A stretch of 64,000 bases of DNA from Heritagella caecorum. GTDB lineage: Bacteria > Bacillota > Clostridia > Oscillospirales > Acutalibacteraceae. Positions 56,968 to 64,000 of the stretch are shown piece after piece (positions within the stretch are counted from its first letter, which is position 1; every line of letters begins with the position of its first letter). Location: the NCBI GenBank assembly GCA_904419035.1, contig CAJFQL010000003.1, positions 28,669 through 92,668 on the forward strand, written 5' to 3'. A program made the translations under genes and the position numbers. The notes beneath the pieces are model-generated. The model searched no databases and was not told the origin of the DNA. It worked only from the letters and a program-made list of their open reading frames with translations.

Positions 56968-58269
56968 TTAGGGCCGCGCTTCCTTTTTTTCACCGCTTAG
57001 CAAAAAGGGGCGCACTTCTGATGCCAGGTAAAACGAACCGCACACCACCATCACGCCGTCTTCGCCGCACAACGTGCGCGCCATCGAGAGCGCTTCTTCT
57101 ACGCTTTCGGCCGCTTTGCAGTCAGAACAGTAGTGCCCGGCGCGTTTCGCCAGCTCCTCCGCCGGCAGGGACCGGGGGTTTTGCGGCTGCACGGTGATCA
57201 CATGGGCAAACAGCGGCGCCACTTCCGATAACGCCGTTTCGCTGTCTTTATCGGCCATCATGCCGATGACGGCCGTCAGCGTCCGGCCGGGCAGGTACGT
57301 TTCCAGCACTTGCCGCAGCGCTTTGGCGCACCCGGGGTTGTGCCCGCCGTCGAGGAGCACCGGCGGATGTCCTTTGATAAACTCCATGCGGGCCGGGATA
57401 TGGGCGGCCGCAAAGCCTTTTTGCACGCTTTCATCCGGCAAACACCAGCCTTTTTCCCGCAGCACTTCGATGGTCGCGAGTACCGTCGCGGCATTTAACC
57501 GCTGGTGTTCCCCGATAAACGCCATGGAAAGGGGCAGTTTTCCCTTCCAAAGCAGGCGCGTGCCGCTGATATTGGTATCCTGCACGGTTACATCCTGTTC
57601 CCGGGCCGTCACACAAGGGATACCCTTTTCCCGGCAGGCGTTTTCCAGCACCTTTTGGGCGCCCTGCGGCTCTTTCGGGTACAGCACCGCCGTGGTGCCG
57701 GGCTTAAAAATGCCCGCTTTTTCGAAGGCGATCTGTTCTACCGTATCCCCTAAAATCGCCGTGTGGTCAAGGGAAATGGAAGCGACCACCGCCGCTTCGG
57801 GGCACGCGATTACATTGGTGGCATCGAACCGGCCACCAAGGCCCACTTCCAGCACTACCACGTCGCACTGCTGCTCAGAAAACCACAAAAAGCCCATGGC
57901 GGTAATCATTTCGAATTCCGTCACGTATACGCCTTCCTGTTCCAGCTCCAGCACGGCAGGCTCCACTTTTTTTACCAGCTCTATGACGCCTTCCGGTTCG
58001 ATCATCGTGCCGTTTATGATAAACCGTTCCCGAAAATCGATCACATAGGGCGAGGTGAACAGCCCGGTGCGGTACCCGGCCTTGCACAGGACCGCCGCCA
58101 GCAGCGTGCAGGTCGTCCCCTTGCCGTTGGTACCGGCCACGTGCACCACCCGCAGTTTTTTGTGGGGGTCCCCCAGCTTGTGTAACAGGGCGGTGATATT
58201 ATCGAGCCCCGCCTTAATCCCAAAACGCAGCCGGCTGTCCACCCGGGCTACGGCCTGCTGATACGTCAT
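56968..58269 (-). CDS. folC: folylpolyglutamate synthase / dihydrofolate synthase
   Basis: A 433-residue Mur-ligase-type enzyme that adds glutamate to folates. The P-loop GTNGKGTTCTLL is present, followed by TSPYVIDFRERF and LEVGLGGRFDATN, and a late DGGHNPG motif. The ATG at 58269 follows AAAGGAGG at a long distance (11 bases); the longer frame has none. It lies after valS, with a terminator between, and ends at its own terminator. Confidence 0.94.
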   Translation of the reverse strand: MTYQQAVARVDSRLRFGIKAGLDNITALLHKLGDPHKKLRVVHVAGTNGKGTTCTLLAAVLCKAGYRTGLFTSPYVIDFRERFIINGTMIEPEGVIELVKKVEPAVLELEQEGVYVTEFEMITAMGFLWFSEQQCDVVVLEVGLGGRFDATNVIACPEAAVVASISLDHTAILGDTVEQIAFEKAGIFKPGTTAVLYPKEPQGAQKVLENACREKGIPCVTAREQDVTVQDTNISGTRLLWKGKLPLSMAFIGEHQRLNAATVLATIEVLREKGWCLPDESVQKGFAAAHIPARMEFIKGHPPVLLDGGHNPGCAKALRQVLETYLPGRTLTAVIGMMADKDSETALSEVAPLFAHVITVQPQNPRSLPAEELAKRAGHYCSDCKAAESVEEALSMARTLCGEDGVMVVCGSFYLASEVRPFLLSGEKKEARP

Positions 58270-58298
58270 CTTCTCTTCTTCCTCCTTTGTCCCAAAGA

Positions 58299-58332
58299 AC
58301 AGGCCGGGCCCGCTTTGATAGGACCCGGCCTG
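58299..58332 (-). terminator. terminator between valS and folC
   Basis: ACAGGCCGGG pairs with CCCGGCCTGT around a 14-base loop, 27 bases after the valS stop. The T-run is better on the plus strand than on the minus strand. Confidence 0.65.
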
Positions 58333-58358
58333 TTTTTCGGTCACATCGATGCGGCCTT

Positions 58359-61055
58359 TTATTGCAGCGCCGCCATTTCTTCTGTCAGCAGGCGGATGCG
58401 GGCCTGCAGTTTTTCGCCGTTCTGGCGCACGCCTTCGACCACGTTCTGGGGCGCACGGCTCATGAATTTTTCGTTTTGCAGCTTGGCGTTGACCGTGTCA
58501 AGCTGTTTCTGGGCGGAATCCAGTTCCTTTTGCAGGCGCTTCCTTTCCGCCTCTTTGTCCACCAGTTCGTCCATGGGGATATACACCTTGGCGCGGCTGG
58601 TCACAATGCTCACGGCGCCGGGCACATCAAACTGGCCGCCTACGGTGACTTTATCGGCATAGCCCAGCTTCTGCAAAATGGCCTTGCCGTCTTCGAACAT
58701 CGACGGGGTATCGGTGGCAATGAACAGCTGCGCTTTGCGGCCCATGGGCACGTTCATTTCGGCCCGGCGGTTCCGCACGCCGCGGATGACTTCCATCAGG
58801 CCCAGAAGTTCTTCTTCCGCTTCGGGGAAGGAGAGGGACTGGTCATACACCGGCCACGGCGACACCATGATGGATTCGCCTTCGTGGGGCAGGCTCTGCC
58901 AGATTTCTTCCGTAATATACGGCATGAACGGATGCAGCAGCTGCAAGGTGCGGCTCATCACCCACACCAGCACCTGGCGGGCGGCCTGGGCGCTTTCTTT
59001 GTCGTCGCCATTCATGCGGATTTTCGCAATTTCGATATACCAATCGCAGAAGCTGTCCCACAAGAAGTCGTACAGCTTCGACACTGCCACACCCAGTTCG
59101 AATTTTTCCAGGTTGTCGGTCACTTCCCGCACCACCCGGTTATAGGCGCTGACAATCCACTTGTCTTCCGCCGTTTTCAGGGTGGGCAGTTTATTTTCTA
59201 CGGCGTAATCGTCCACATTCATGTGGATAAACCGGGCCGCGTTCCAAATCTTGTTGGCAAAATTGCGGCTGGCGCTCACTTTTTCGGTGGAGAAACGCAT
59301 ATCGTTTCCGGGGCTGTTGCCCGTCACCAGCGTAAAGCGCAGCGCATCCGCGCCGTATTCGTCGATCACCTGCAGCGGGTCGATGCCGTTCCCCAGGGAT
59401 TTACTCATCTTCCGCCCCTGGGCGTCCCGCACCAAACCGTGGAACAGCACCGTCTTAAAGGGCGGTTCCTTCATGTGTTCCAGGCCGCTGAAGATCATGC
59501 GCGCCACCCAGAAGAAGATAATGTCATACCCGGTGACCAGCGTGTCGGTGGGATAGAAATATTTGAGTTCCGGCGTTTCGTCGGGCCATCCCAGCGTGGA
59601 GAACGGCCACAAAGCCGAGCTGAACCAGGTGTCCAGGGTATCCGGGTCCTGTTCCAGATGATGGCCGCCGCACTTGGGGCAAACCTCCGGCGTTTCCCGT
59701 GCCACCACGGTTTCGCCGCAGTCGCTGCAATACCAGGCCGGAATCCGGTGGCCCCACCACAGCTGGCGGGAAATACACCAGTCTTTGATGTTTTCCATCC
59801 AGTTATAATAGATCTTTTCCATGCGGTCGGGAATCAGCCTGACGCTGCCGTCCTTCACGCATTCGATGGCGGGTTTCGCCAGCGGTTCCATGTGCACAAA
59901 CCACTGTTTCGACACCATGGGTTCCACCGTGGTGTGGCAGCGGTAGCAGGTGCCCACTTCGTGCTGCAGCGGTTCCGTCTCTTTCAGGAAGCCGCCCGCC
60001 TCCAAATCGGCCAAAATGGCTTTGCGGGCTTCCATGGTCGTCATGCCGGCATATTTGCCGCAATCGAGCACTTCGGGCTCATCGGCCGTGGTTTTCCCGG
60101 CGGCGGCCAGTTCGTCGGCCTTCGCCTTATCGGCGGCGCCGGTCATGTGGCCGTCATAGGTGAACACCCGCACCATAGGCAGGTGATGGCGTTTGCCCAC
60201 TTCAAAGTCGTTGGGGTCGTGGGCGGGGGTGATTTTTACAACGCCCGTGCCCTTTTCCATGTCGGCGTGTTCATCGCACACAATGGGGATTTCTTTATTC
60301 AGCAGCGGCAGCACCACGTGGCAGCCGTGCAGGTGCTGATACCGGGGGTCGTCGCCGTTAATGGCCACGGCGGTATCGCCCAGCATGGTTTCCGGCCGGG
60401 TGGTGGCCAGTTCCAGTTTTTCGCCCGTCTCTTTGACCGGGTACAGCAGATGCCAAAAATGGCCGTCCTGGGTTTTATATTCCACTTCCGCGTCGGAAAT
60501 CGAGGTGTTGCAGTGGGGGCACCAGTTGACCATGCGGTTGCCGCGGTAGATCAGGCCCTTTTCATACAGCTTTACAAACACTTCCCGCACAGCGCGGCTG
60601 CACCCTTCATCCAGGGTAAAGCGTTCCCGGTCCCAGTCACAGGAAGACCCCAGCTTTTTCAGCTGTTCCACAATACGGCCGCCGAATTTTTCCTTCCACG
60701 CCCAGGCGCGCTCTAAGAACGCCTCCCGGCCGATCTGTTCTTTCGTCAGCCCCTCTTTCCGCATGGCCTCCACGATCTTCGCTTCGGTGGCGATGGAAGC
60801 GTGGTCCGTGCCCGGCAGCCACAGGGCGGAATACCCTTGCATGCGGCGGAACCGGATCAGGATATCCTGCATGGTCTCGTCCAGGGCATGGCCCATGTGC
60901 AGCTGCCCGGTGATGTTGGGCGGCGGAATCACAATGGTGTAGGGTTTCTTCTTTTCGTCCACTTCGGCGTGGAAATATCCGCCCTGCATCCAGAAGTCAT
61001 AGATGCGGTCTTCCACGTCCCGCGGCTCATACGCTTTGGCAAGCTCCTTTGTCAT
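58359..61055 (-). CDS. valS: valyl-tRNA synthetase
   Basis: An 898-residue class I synthetase charging tRNA-Val. The HIGH-type motif is in PPPNITGQLHMGHAL and KMSKS in GRKMSKSLGNG. The editing domain lies between (TTRPETMLGDTAV), zinc-ribbon cysteines are visible (CPHCN, CSDCG, CPKCGG), and the C-terminal coiled coil ends the protein. The ATG at 61055 follows GAGGAGAGG; the longer frame crosses the T-box and is wrong. Expression is controlled by the T-box leader. Confidence 0.97.
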   Translation of the reverse strand: MTKELAKAYEPRDVEDRIYDFWMQGGYFHAEVDEKKKPYTIVIPPPNITGQLHMGHALDETMQDILIRFRRMQGYSALWLPGTDHASIATEAKIVEAMRKEGLTKEQIGREAFLERAWAWKEKFGGRIVEQLKKLGSSCDWDRERFTLDEGCSRAVREVFVKLYEKGLIYRGNRMVNWCPHCNTSISDAEVEYKTQDGHFWHLLYPVKETGEKLELATTRPETMLGDTAVAINGDDPRYQHLHGCHVVLPLLNKEIPIVCDEHADMEKGTGVVKITPAHDPNDFEVGKRHHLPMVRVFTYDGHMTGAADKAKADELAAAGKTTADEPEVLDCGKYAGMTTMEARKAILADLEAGGFLKETEPLQHEVGTCYRCHTTVEPMVSKQWFVHMEPLAKPAIECVKDGSVRLIPDRMEKIYYNWMENIKDWCISRQLWWGHRIPAWYCSDCGETVVARETPEVCPKCGGHHLEQDPDTLDTWFSSALWPFSTLGWPDETPELKYFYPTDTLVTGYDIIFFWVARMIFSGLEHMKEPPFKTVLFHGLVRDAQGRKMSKSLGNGIDPLQVIDEYGADALRFTLVTGNSPGNDMRFSTEKVSASRNFANKIWNAARFIHMNVDDYAVENKLPTLKTAEDKWIVSAYNRVVREVTDNLEKFELGVAVSKLYDFLWDSFCDWYIEIAKIRMNGDDKESAQAARQVLVWVMSRTLQLLHPFMPYITEEIWQSLPHEGESIMVSPWPVYDQSLSFPEAEEELLGLMEVIRGVRNRRAEMNVPMGRKAQLFIATDTPSMFEDGKAILQKLGYADKVTVGGQFDVPGAVSIVTSRAKVYIPMDELVDKEAERKRLQKELDSAQKQLDTVNAKLQNEKFMSRAPQNVVEGVRQNGEKLQARIRLLTEEMAALQ

Positions 61056-61082
61056 AGATAGCCTCTCCTCTAGTAAAATCAA

Positions 61083-61350
61083 AAACCCCGGATGCTGATG
61101 TTTAGCATCCGGGGCGAAACGACTGTCGTTCCGCGGTACCACCCGCGTTCGGCAGGTTACCCTGCCCTCCTTAGCCCGTAACGGGGGCTTCTCCGGCTGC
61201 GGTTACTTCCCTCTTTACGCAAAAGGGGTTCGCCTCAGCGGCTCCGGGGTGACTCATGCGCAAAAACCGCCTGCCAGCTTTCACCTGCCGCCGGCTCTCT
61301 AAGAGGCGTATTTTCTGCCTTTTTTCCCATCTTCGCCTTTCTTTCAGATT
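61083..61350 (-). promoter_or_regulatory. T-box riboswitch leader (valine) with terminator
   Basis: Minus strand. The T-box element reads GCGGGTGGTACCGCG (61147-61130 region), and the terminator CCCCGGATGCT/AGCATCCGGGG plus TTTTT lies at 61083-61113. The stem I distal part (GGTGAAAGCTGG) precedes a specifier GTC at 61253-61251 followed by ACCCC-GGAGC, matching valine. Uncharged tRNA-Val should favour the antiterminator and allow valS expression. Confidence 0.9.
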
Positions 61351-61353
61351 CTT

Positions 61354-61381
61354 ATTATACAACAATTCTGTGGTCTGTCAA
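61354..61381 (-). promoter_or_regulatory. consensus promoter of the valS T-box transcript
   Basis: Minus strand TTGACA (61381-61376), a 16-base spacer and TATAAT (61359-61354), both full consensus. The -35 overlaps the stop codon of the upstream aldo/keto reductase gene. Confidence 0.85.
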
Positions 61382-62241
61382 GTCAGCGGCGGACTCATAA
61401 GCCCGTCGCCATATACCCGCTCCCGGTCGGGGTGTTCCCCGGACCAGCCGCAGGGCGTGATTTGCTCAATTTGCTGCACGTCTTCTTTTTGTAGGGTAAA
61501 CGTGAGCGCACCCATGTTTTCCTCTAAGCGGGCCGCATGGGTGGTTTTGGGCAGGGGCATGATCCCCTCTTCCAACAAAAAGCGCAAACAAAGCTGCGGC
61601 ACCGTCACGCCGTACCGCTGCGAAAGGCTTGTGAGCAGCGGGTGACCGTTGACCCGGCCCCTTGCCAGCGGGCTCCAGGCCTGGACCAAAATGCCCTGTT
61701 TGCGGCAATAATCGACCGTCTGCGGCTGCCAGTACCCGGGGTGGCACTCGATCTGGTCGACGTCCGGCTTTTCCATCCCGTTTAGCACCTGCAAATGGTG
61801 GGGCAGAAAATTGCTCACCCCGATGGCGCGCACCTTGCCCTGTTTTTTCAGCTGCTCCATGGCACGCCACGTGTCCTGCACGGTTTCCTGCCAATGGGGG
61901 TCCGAAAGGTCCCCCCGGGGCCAGTGGATCAGATAGACATCGACAAAATCGAGCCCCAGTTTTTTTAAACTCCGGTCGCAGGCCGCCAACGCATTTTCAT
62001 ACCCCATTTCGGTTTTCCACACTTTGGTCGCGACCTGGTAGGCCGTGCGGGGCAGGCCGCTTTGGCGCAAAGCCGCCCCTACGGCTTCCTCATTTTGGTA
62101 AAAGGAAGCGGTGTCAACATACCGGTACCCGGCTTTGATGGCCGCTAATACCGGCTCTTCCCCGTTTTCCAGCGTGGCTTTATAGGTACCGTACCCCAGT
62201 ACCGGCACCATAAGGCCTCCTGCCAGCGTATAGGTTTCCAT
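61378..62241 (-). CDS. aldo/keto reductase
   Basis: A 287-residue TIM-barrel oxidoreductase using NADPH. The catalytic tetrad is complete: Asp43 and Tyr48 in VDTASFYQN, Lys73 in TKVW and His106 in LIHWP; cofactor contacts appear in GVSNF and PLPKTTH. It resembles 2,5-diketo-D-gluconate reductase-type members, which act on many small carbonyls. It starts 2 bases after trxB with GGAGG upstream, so the pair is co-transcribed. Its stop codon overlaps the -35 of the valS promoter. Confidence 0.92.
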   Translation of the reverse strand: METYTLAGGLMVPVLGYGTYKATLENGEEPVLAAIKAGYRYVDTASFYQNEEAVGAALRQSGLPRTAYQVATKVWKTEMGYENALAACDRSLKKLGLDFVDVYLIHWPRGDLSDPHWQETVQDTWRAMEQLKKQGKVRAIGVSNFLPHHLQVLNGMEKPDVDQIECHPGYWQPQTVDYCRKQGILVQAWSPLARGRVNGHPLLTSLSQRYGVTVPQLCLRFLLEEGIMPLPKTTHAARLEENMGALTFTLQKEDVQQIEQITPCGWSGEHPDRERVYGDGLMSPPLT

Positions 62242-62243
62242 TT

Positions 62244-63179
62244 TTACGCCTCCGACAAGCCTTGCAAATACAAGAGCGCTTCTTCCGCCGCAATGGCGCC
62301 GTCACCCACGGCGGTGCTCACCTGGCGCAAACTCTTTTTGCGGCAATCCCCGGCGGCAAACAGCCCGGGGGTGCTGGTGTGCATGTGTTCGTCGGTGAGG
62401 ATATACCCGCCGTCGTCCATATCACACACCCCGCGGTACGGCGCGGTATCCGGGGCATGGCCCACGGCCACAAACAGCCCGTCCGCCGGCAGCACGGTAT
62501 CGTCCCCGGTTTTCTTATTGTGGACGGTCACGCTGTGCAGCTTGCCGCCCTCTTCGTGCAGGGCGGTCACCACGCTGTCCCAGCAAAACGCGATGCCTTC
62601 GGCCTGCTGCACCCGGTCGGCGGTCAGTTTGGTGCAGCGCAGGGTATCCCGCCGGTGCACCAGTGTCACCGACCGGCACAACCGGCTGAGGAACAGCGCG
62701 TCCCCGGCGGCCGTTTCGCCGCCGCCTACCACGACCACATCTTTGCCGCGGAAAAACGCCCCGTCACAGGTGGCGCAGTACGAAACGCCCCGGCCCCGCA
62801 GGCTGTCTTCCCCTTCCACCCCCAGGGGACGGGGTTGTCCGCCCAGGGCCAAAATCACCGACCGGGCGCACACCGGTTCGCTGCGCCCGGAAATTTCGGC
62901 GTAAAACAGGCCGTCCTGTTTTTTCAGCGCCGTGATCGGGTCATACCAGATCCGGGCCCCGGCCTTTTCGGCCTGCTGCTGCATTTGCATGGCGAGTGAC
63001 GCCCCGTCGATGCCGTCGGGGAACCCGGGGTAGTTTTCAATCAGGCTGGACGTCGCCATCTGCCCGCCGGGCATAACTTTTTCGGCAATGACGGTATCGC
63101 GGCCGCCTCTCGCTGCATATAAACCGGCTGTCAGGCCCGCCGGACCGGCGCCGATGATCAAAAGATCGATGGTTTTCAT
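62244..63179 (-). CDS. trxB: thioredoxin-disulfide reductase
   Basis: A 311-residue flavoprotein. The FAD motif GAGPAGLTAG is at the N-terminus, the redox pair Cys135/Cys138 lies in CATCDG, the NAD(P)H-binding GGGETAAGDA follows, and the C-terminal FAD motif GLFAAGDCRKKSLRQV closes the protein. The motif GGGETA differs from the usual GGGxSA. It reduces thioredoxin in the cytoplasm. The ATG at 63179 has AAGGAG 8 bases upstream; a GTG precedes it. First gene before the aldo/keto reductase. Confidence 0.93.
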   Translation of the reverse strand: MKTIDLLIIGAGPAGLTAGLYAARGGRDTVIAEKVMPGGQMATSSLIENYPGFPDGIDGASLAMQMQQQAEKAGARIWYDPITALKKQDGLFYAEISGRSEPVCARSVILALGGQPRPLGVEGEDSLRGRGVSYCATCDGAFFRGKDVVVVGGGETAAGDALFLSRLCRSVTLVHRRDTLRCTKLTADRVQQAEGIAFCWDSVVTALHEEGGKLHSVTVHNKKTGDDTVLPADGLFVAVGHAPDTAPYRGVCDMDDGGYILTDEHMHTSTPGLFAAGDCRKKSLRQVSTAVGDGAIAAEEALLYLQGLSEA

Positions 63180-63389
63180 CACATCGTCTCCTTTTCTTTT
63201 ATTTTCTTCATGATAATGGCTGCGGGAATTTTTGTCAAAACTTTTTTATTTTCTGCCAATGAACTAAAAATAGGCCTACACGCCGTATAATGAAAAAAAC
63301 ATCTTCTGGATGGAAGATCCCCTTCGGGCCGGCCTTTCCGCCTAAAAGGGACCCTCCTGCTACAGTTCCGGTGCAAAGGGGGAATCAGC

Positions 63390-63872
63390 ATGAAACGAAA
63401 AAAAGCCACCCTGCCGCCCTTCCGGCGCAAGCGCCGGAAATGGCCCTTTGTCGCCGGCGCCCTGCTGCTCCTCTTGCTGATCAATGTGATCCAGTACCCC
63501 ATTTGTACCAGCTACTTTCAAGCCGTGCAGGCCGACGCCGGACAAGTCGCTTCCTTTGAACTGAGCCACAACGGGAAAACGTACGATATCGATCAGCCGT
63601 CCGACATCACAGCGCTGTGCGCCATGTTGGACACGCCCCTGAACCGGGGGCAGAGCGATTATCTGTTTTACTCCGAACCCGGTGACAGCTGGACGCTGTG
63701 CCTGATCCGTTCCGACGGCAGCCGCACGGTCCATGTGCAGCTGTTCCCCGGCGCCACATCCGGCGGCCCTTCTTCCATTAAGTTCGGCCATTATACGTAT
63801 GCCTGCCAGCAGCCGTTTGATGACACCTTGCTGCAGCAGCTGGCCGACACATACGCGCCGCCGCACTCCTGA
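63390..63872 (+). CDS. hypothetical membrane-anchored protein
   Basis: A 160-residue protein with a strongly basic N-terminus (MKRKKATLPPFRRKRRK), one membrane helix (FVAGALLLLLLINVIQYPI) and an outside domain of about 110 residues with beta-type patterns (SFELSHNGKTYDIDQPSD, TVHVQLFPGATSGG). AAAGGGGG lies before the ATG. A TATAAT at 63286-63291 may be its -10. I do not recognise the family. Confidence 0.65.
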   Translation: MKRKKATLPPFRRKRRKWPFVAGALLLLLLINVIQYPICTSYFQAVQADAGQVASFELSHNGKTYDIDQPSDITALCAMLDTPLNRGQSDYLFYSEPGDSWTLCLIRSDGSRTVHVQLFPGATSGGPSSIKFGHYTYACQQPFDDTLLQQLADTYAPPHS

Positions 63873-64000
63873 TATGAACGAAAAAATCCCTGCTCCCGCA
63901 ATGAACTGACCCAGATTGTGCAGACAGTACAAAAAGAGCCCCTGGTGCAGGAATATTTGGTTTTAGCAGGAGTGGCGCAGCGAGAGCGGCGGCACTCCTG
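63873..64000 (+). other. right window edge: in-frame open stretch and inverted repeat
   Basis: After the TGA of the preceding gene the same frame stays open to the edge and reads like coding sequence (NELTQIVQTVQKEPLVQEYL), but no start codon with a ribosome site is visible. CAGGAGTG (63967-63974) and CACTCCTG (63993-64000) form an 8-bp inverted repeat with an 18-base spacer. Confidence 0.3.

Noticed and set aside
58287..60716. 809-codon open frame on the plus strand opposite valS
   Set aside because: It is antisense to the conserved valS gene in a GC-rich region, has no ribosome site, is rich in His, Gly, Val and Pro, and shows no domain. It is a codon-bias shadow.
1..64000. CRISPR arrays, tRNA and rRNA genes
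   Set aside because: No regularly spaced repeats were seen and no tRNA-like T-arm with matching acceptor stems was found by eye. A tRNAscan/Infernal run would settle this.

Overview
The window looks like chromosomal DNA of a spore-forming, anaerobic, Gram-positive Clostridia member. I lean towards an Oscillospiraceae/Ruminococcaceae-type genome, by inference only. The grounds are sporulation genes (spo0A, spoIVB, the spoIIAA-spoIIAB-sigF operon, an SpoVB-type flippase), a T-box before valS, HemZ, a cdaA-cdaR pair, a 2-oxoacid:ferredoxin oxidoreductase, and a perR plus reverse-rubrerythrin oxidative-stress pair. Most of the DNA is GC-rich, so long antisense open frames are common; I treat these as shadows. 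No rRNA, tRNA or CRISPR array was seen.

Layout. 1-16 kb, mostly minus strand: partial flippase, a zinc-ribbon protein, the recJ-relA-MBL hydrolase-hemZ block, a large secreted LRR/InlB/Fn3 protein, an AbrB-like regulator (plus), cdaA-cdaR, and an ispF-DUF3343-cysteine desulfurase operon. 15.8-17.8 kb (plus): a 21-codon ORF, a CD3324-family regulator, a small Ntn hydrolase and a Vat-like acetyltransferase. 17.9-21.3 kb: an ATPase followed by korDABC. 21.3-26.4 kb: an RHH/SLOG divergent pair around a perfect palindrome, spoIVB-spo0A, a URO-D family protein and a membrane-anchored hypothetical protein. 26.5-38 kb: potABCD, an NlpC/P60 hydrolase with a WalR-type box, murE-murF and a Ca2+ P-type ATPase. 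38-44.7 kb: small metabolic and regulatory genes.

44.7-52.1 kb is accessory. It has a zinc-ribbon/TPR/coiled-coil protein, a lipoprotein and a membrane protein in a row. Next comes an AT-richer scar holding a gene broken by an in-frame TAG, a probably truncated gene and a frameshifted resolvase remnant. A MATE exporter follows, then an XRE regulator that shares two operator-like repeats with a divergent DUF6591 lipoprotein. 52.2-64 kb returns to core genes: perR-rubrerythrin, a flippase-like membrane protein, an internally deleted ABC exporter, the sigF operon, folC, T-box-valS, an aldo/keto reductase and trxB.

Most genes sit in compact units with 1- or 4-base overlaps. Many sigma-A-like promoters (TTGACA-like, 16-17 bp spacer, TATAAT-like) and strong hairpin terminators mark the unit borders. 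The most unusual observations are a Spo0A whose receiver domain has lost its phospho-acceptor Asp (now Glu) and its conserved Lys, an ABC exporter reduced to its two ends by an in-frame deletion, and several regulators lying next to their likely palindromic operators.
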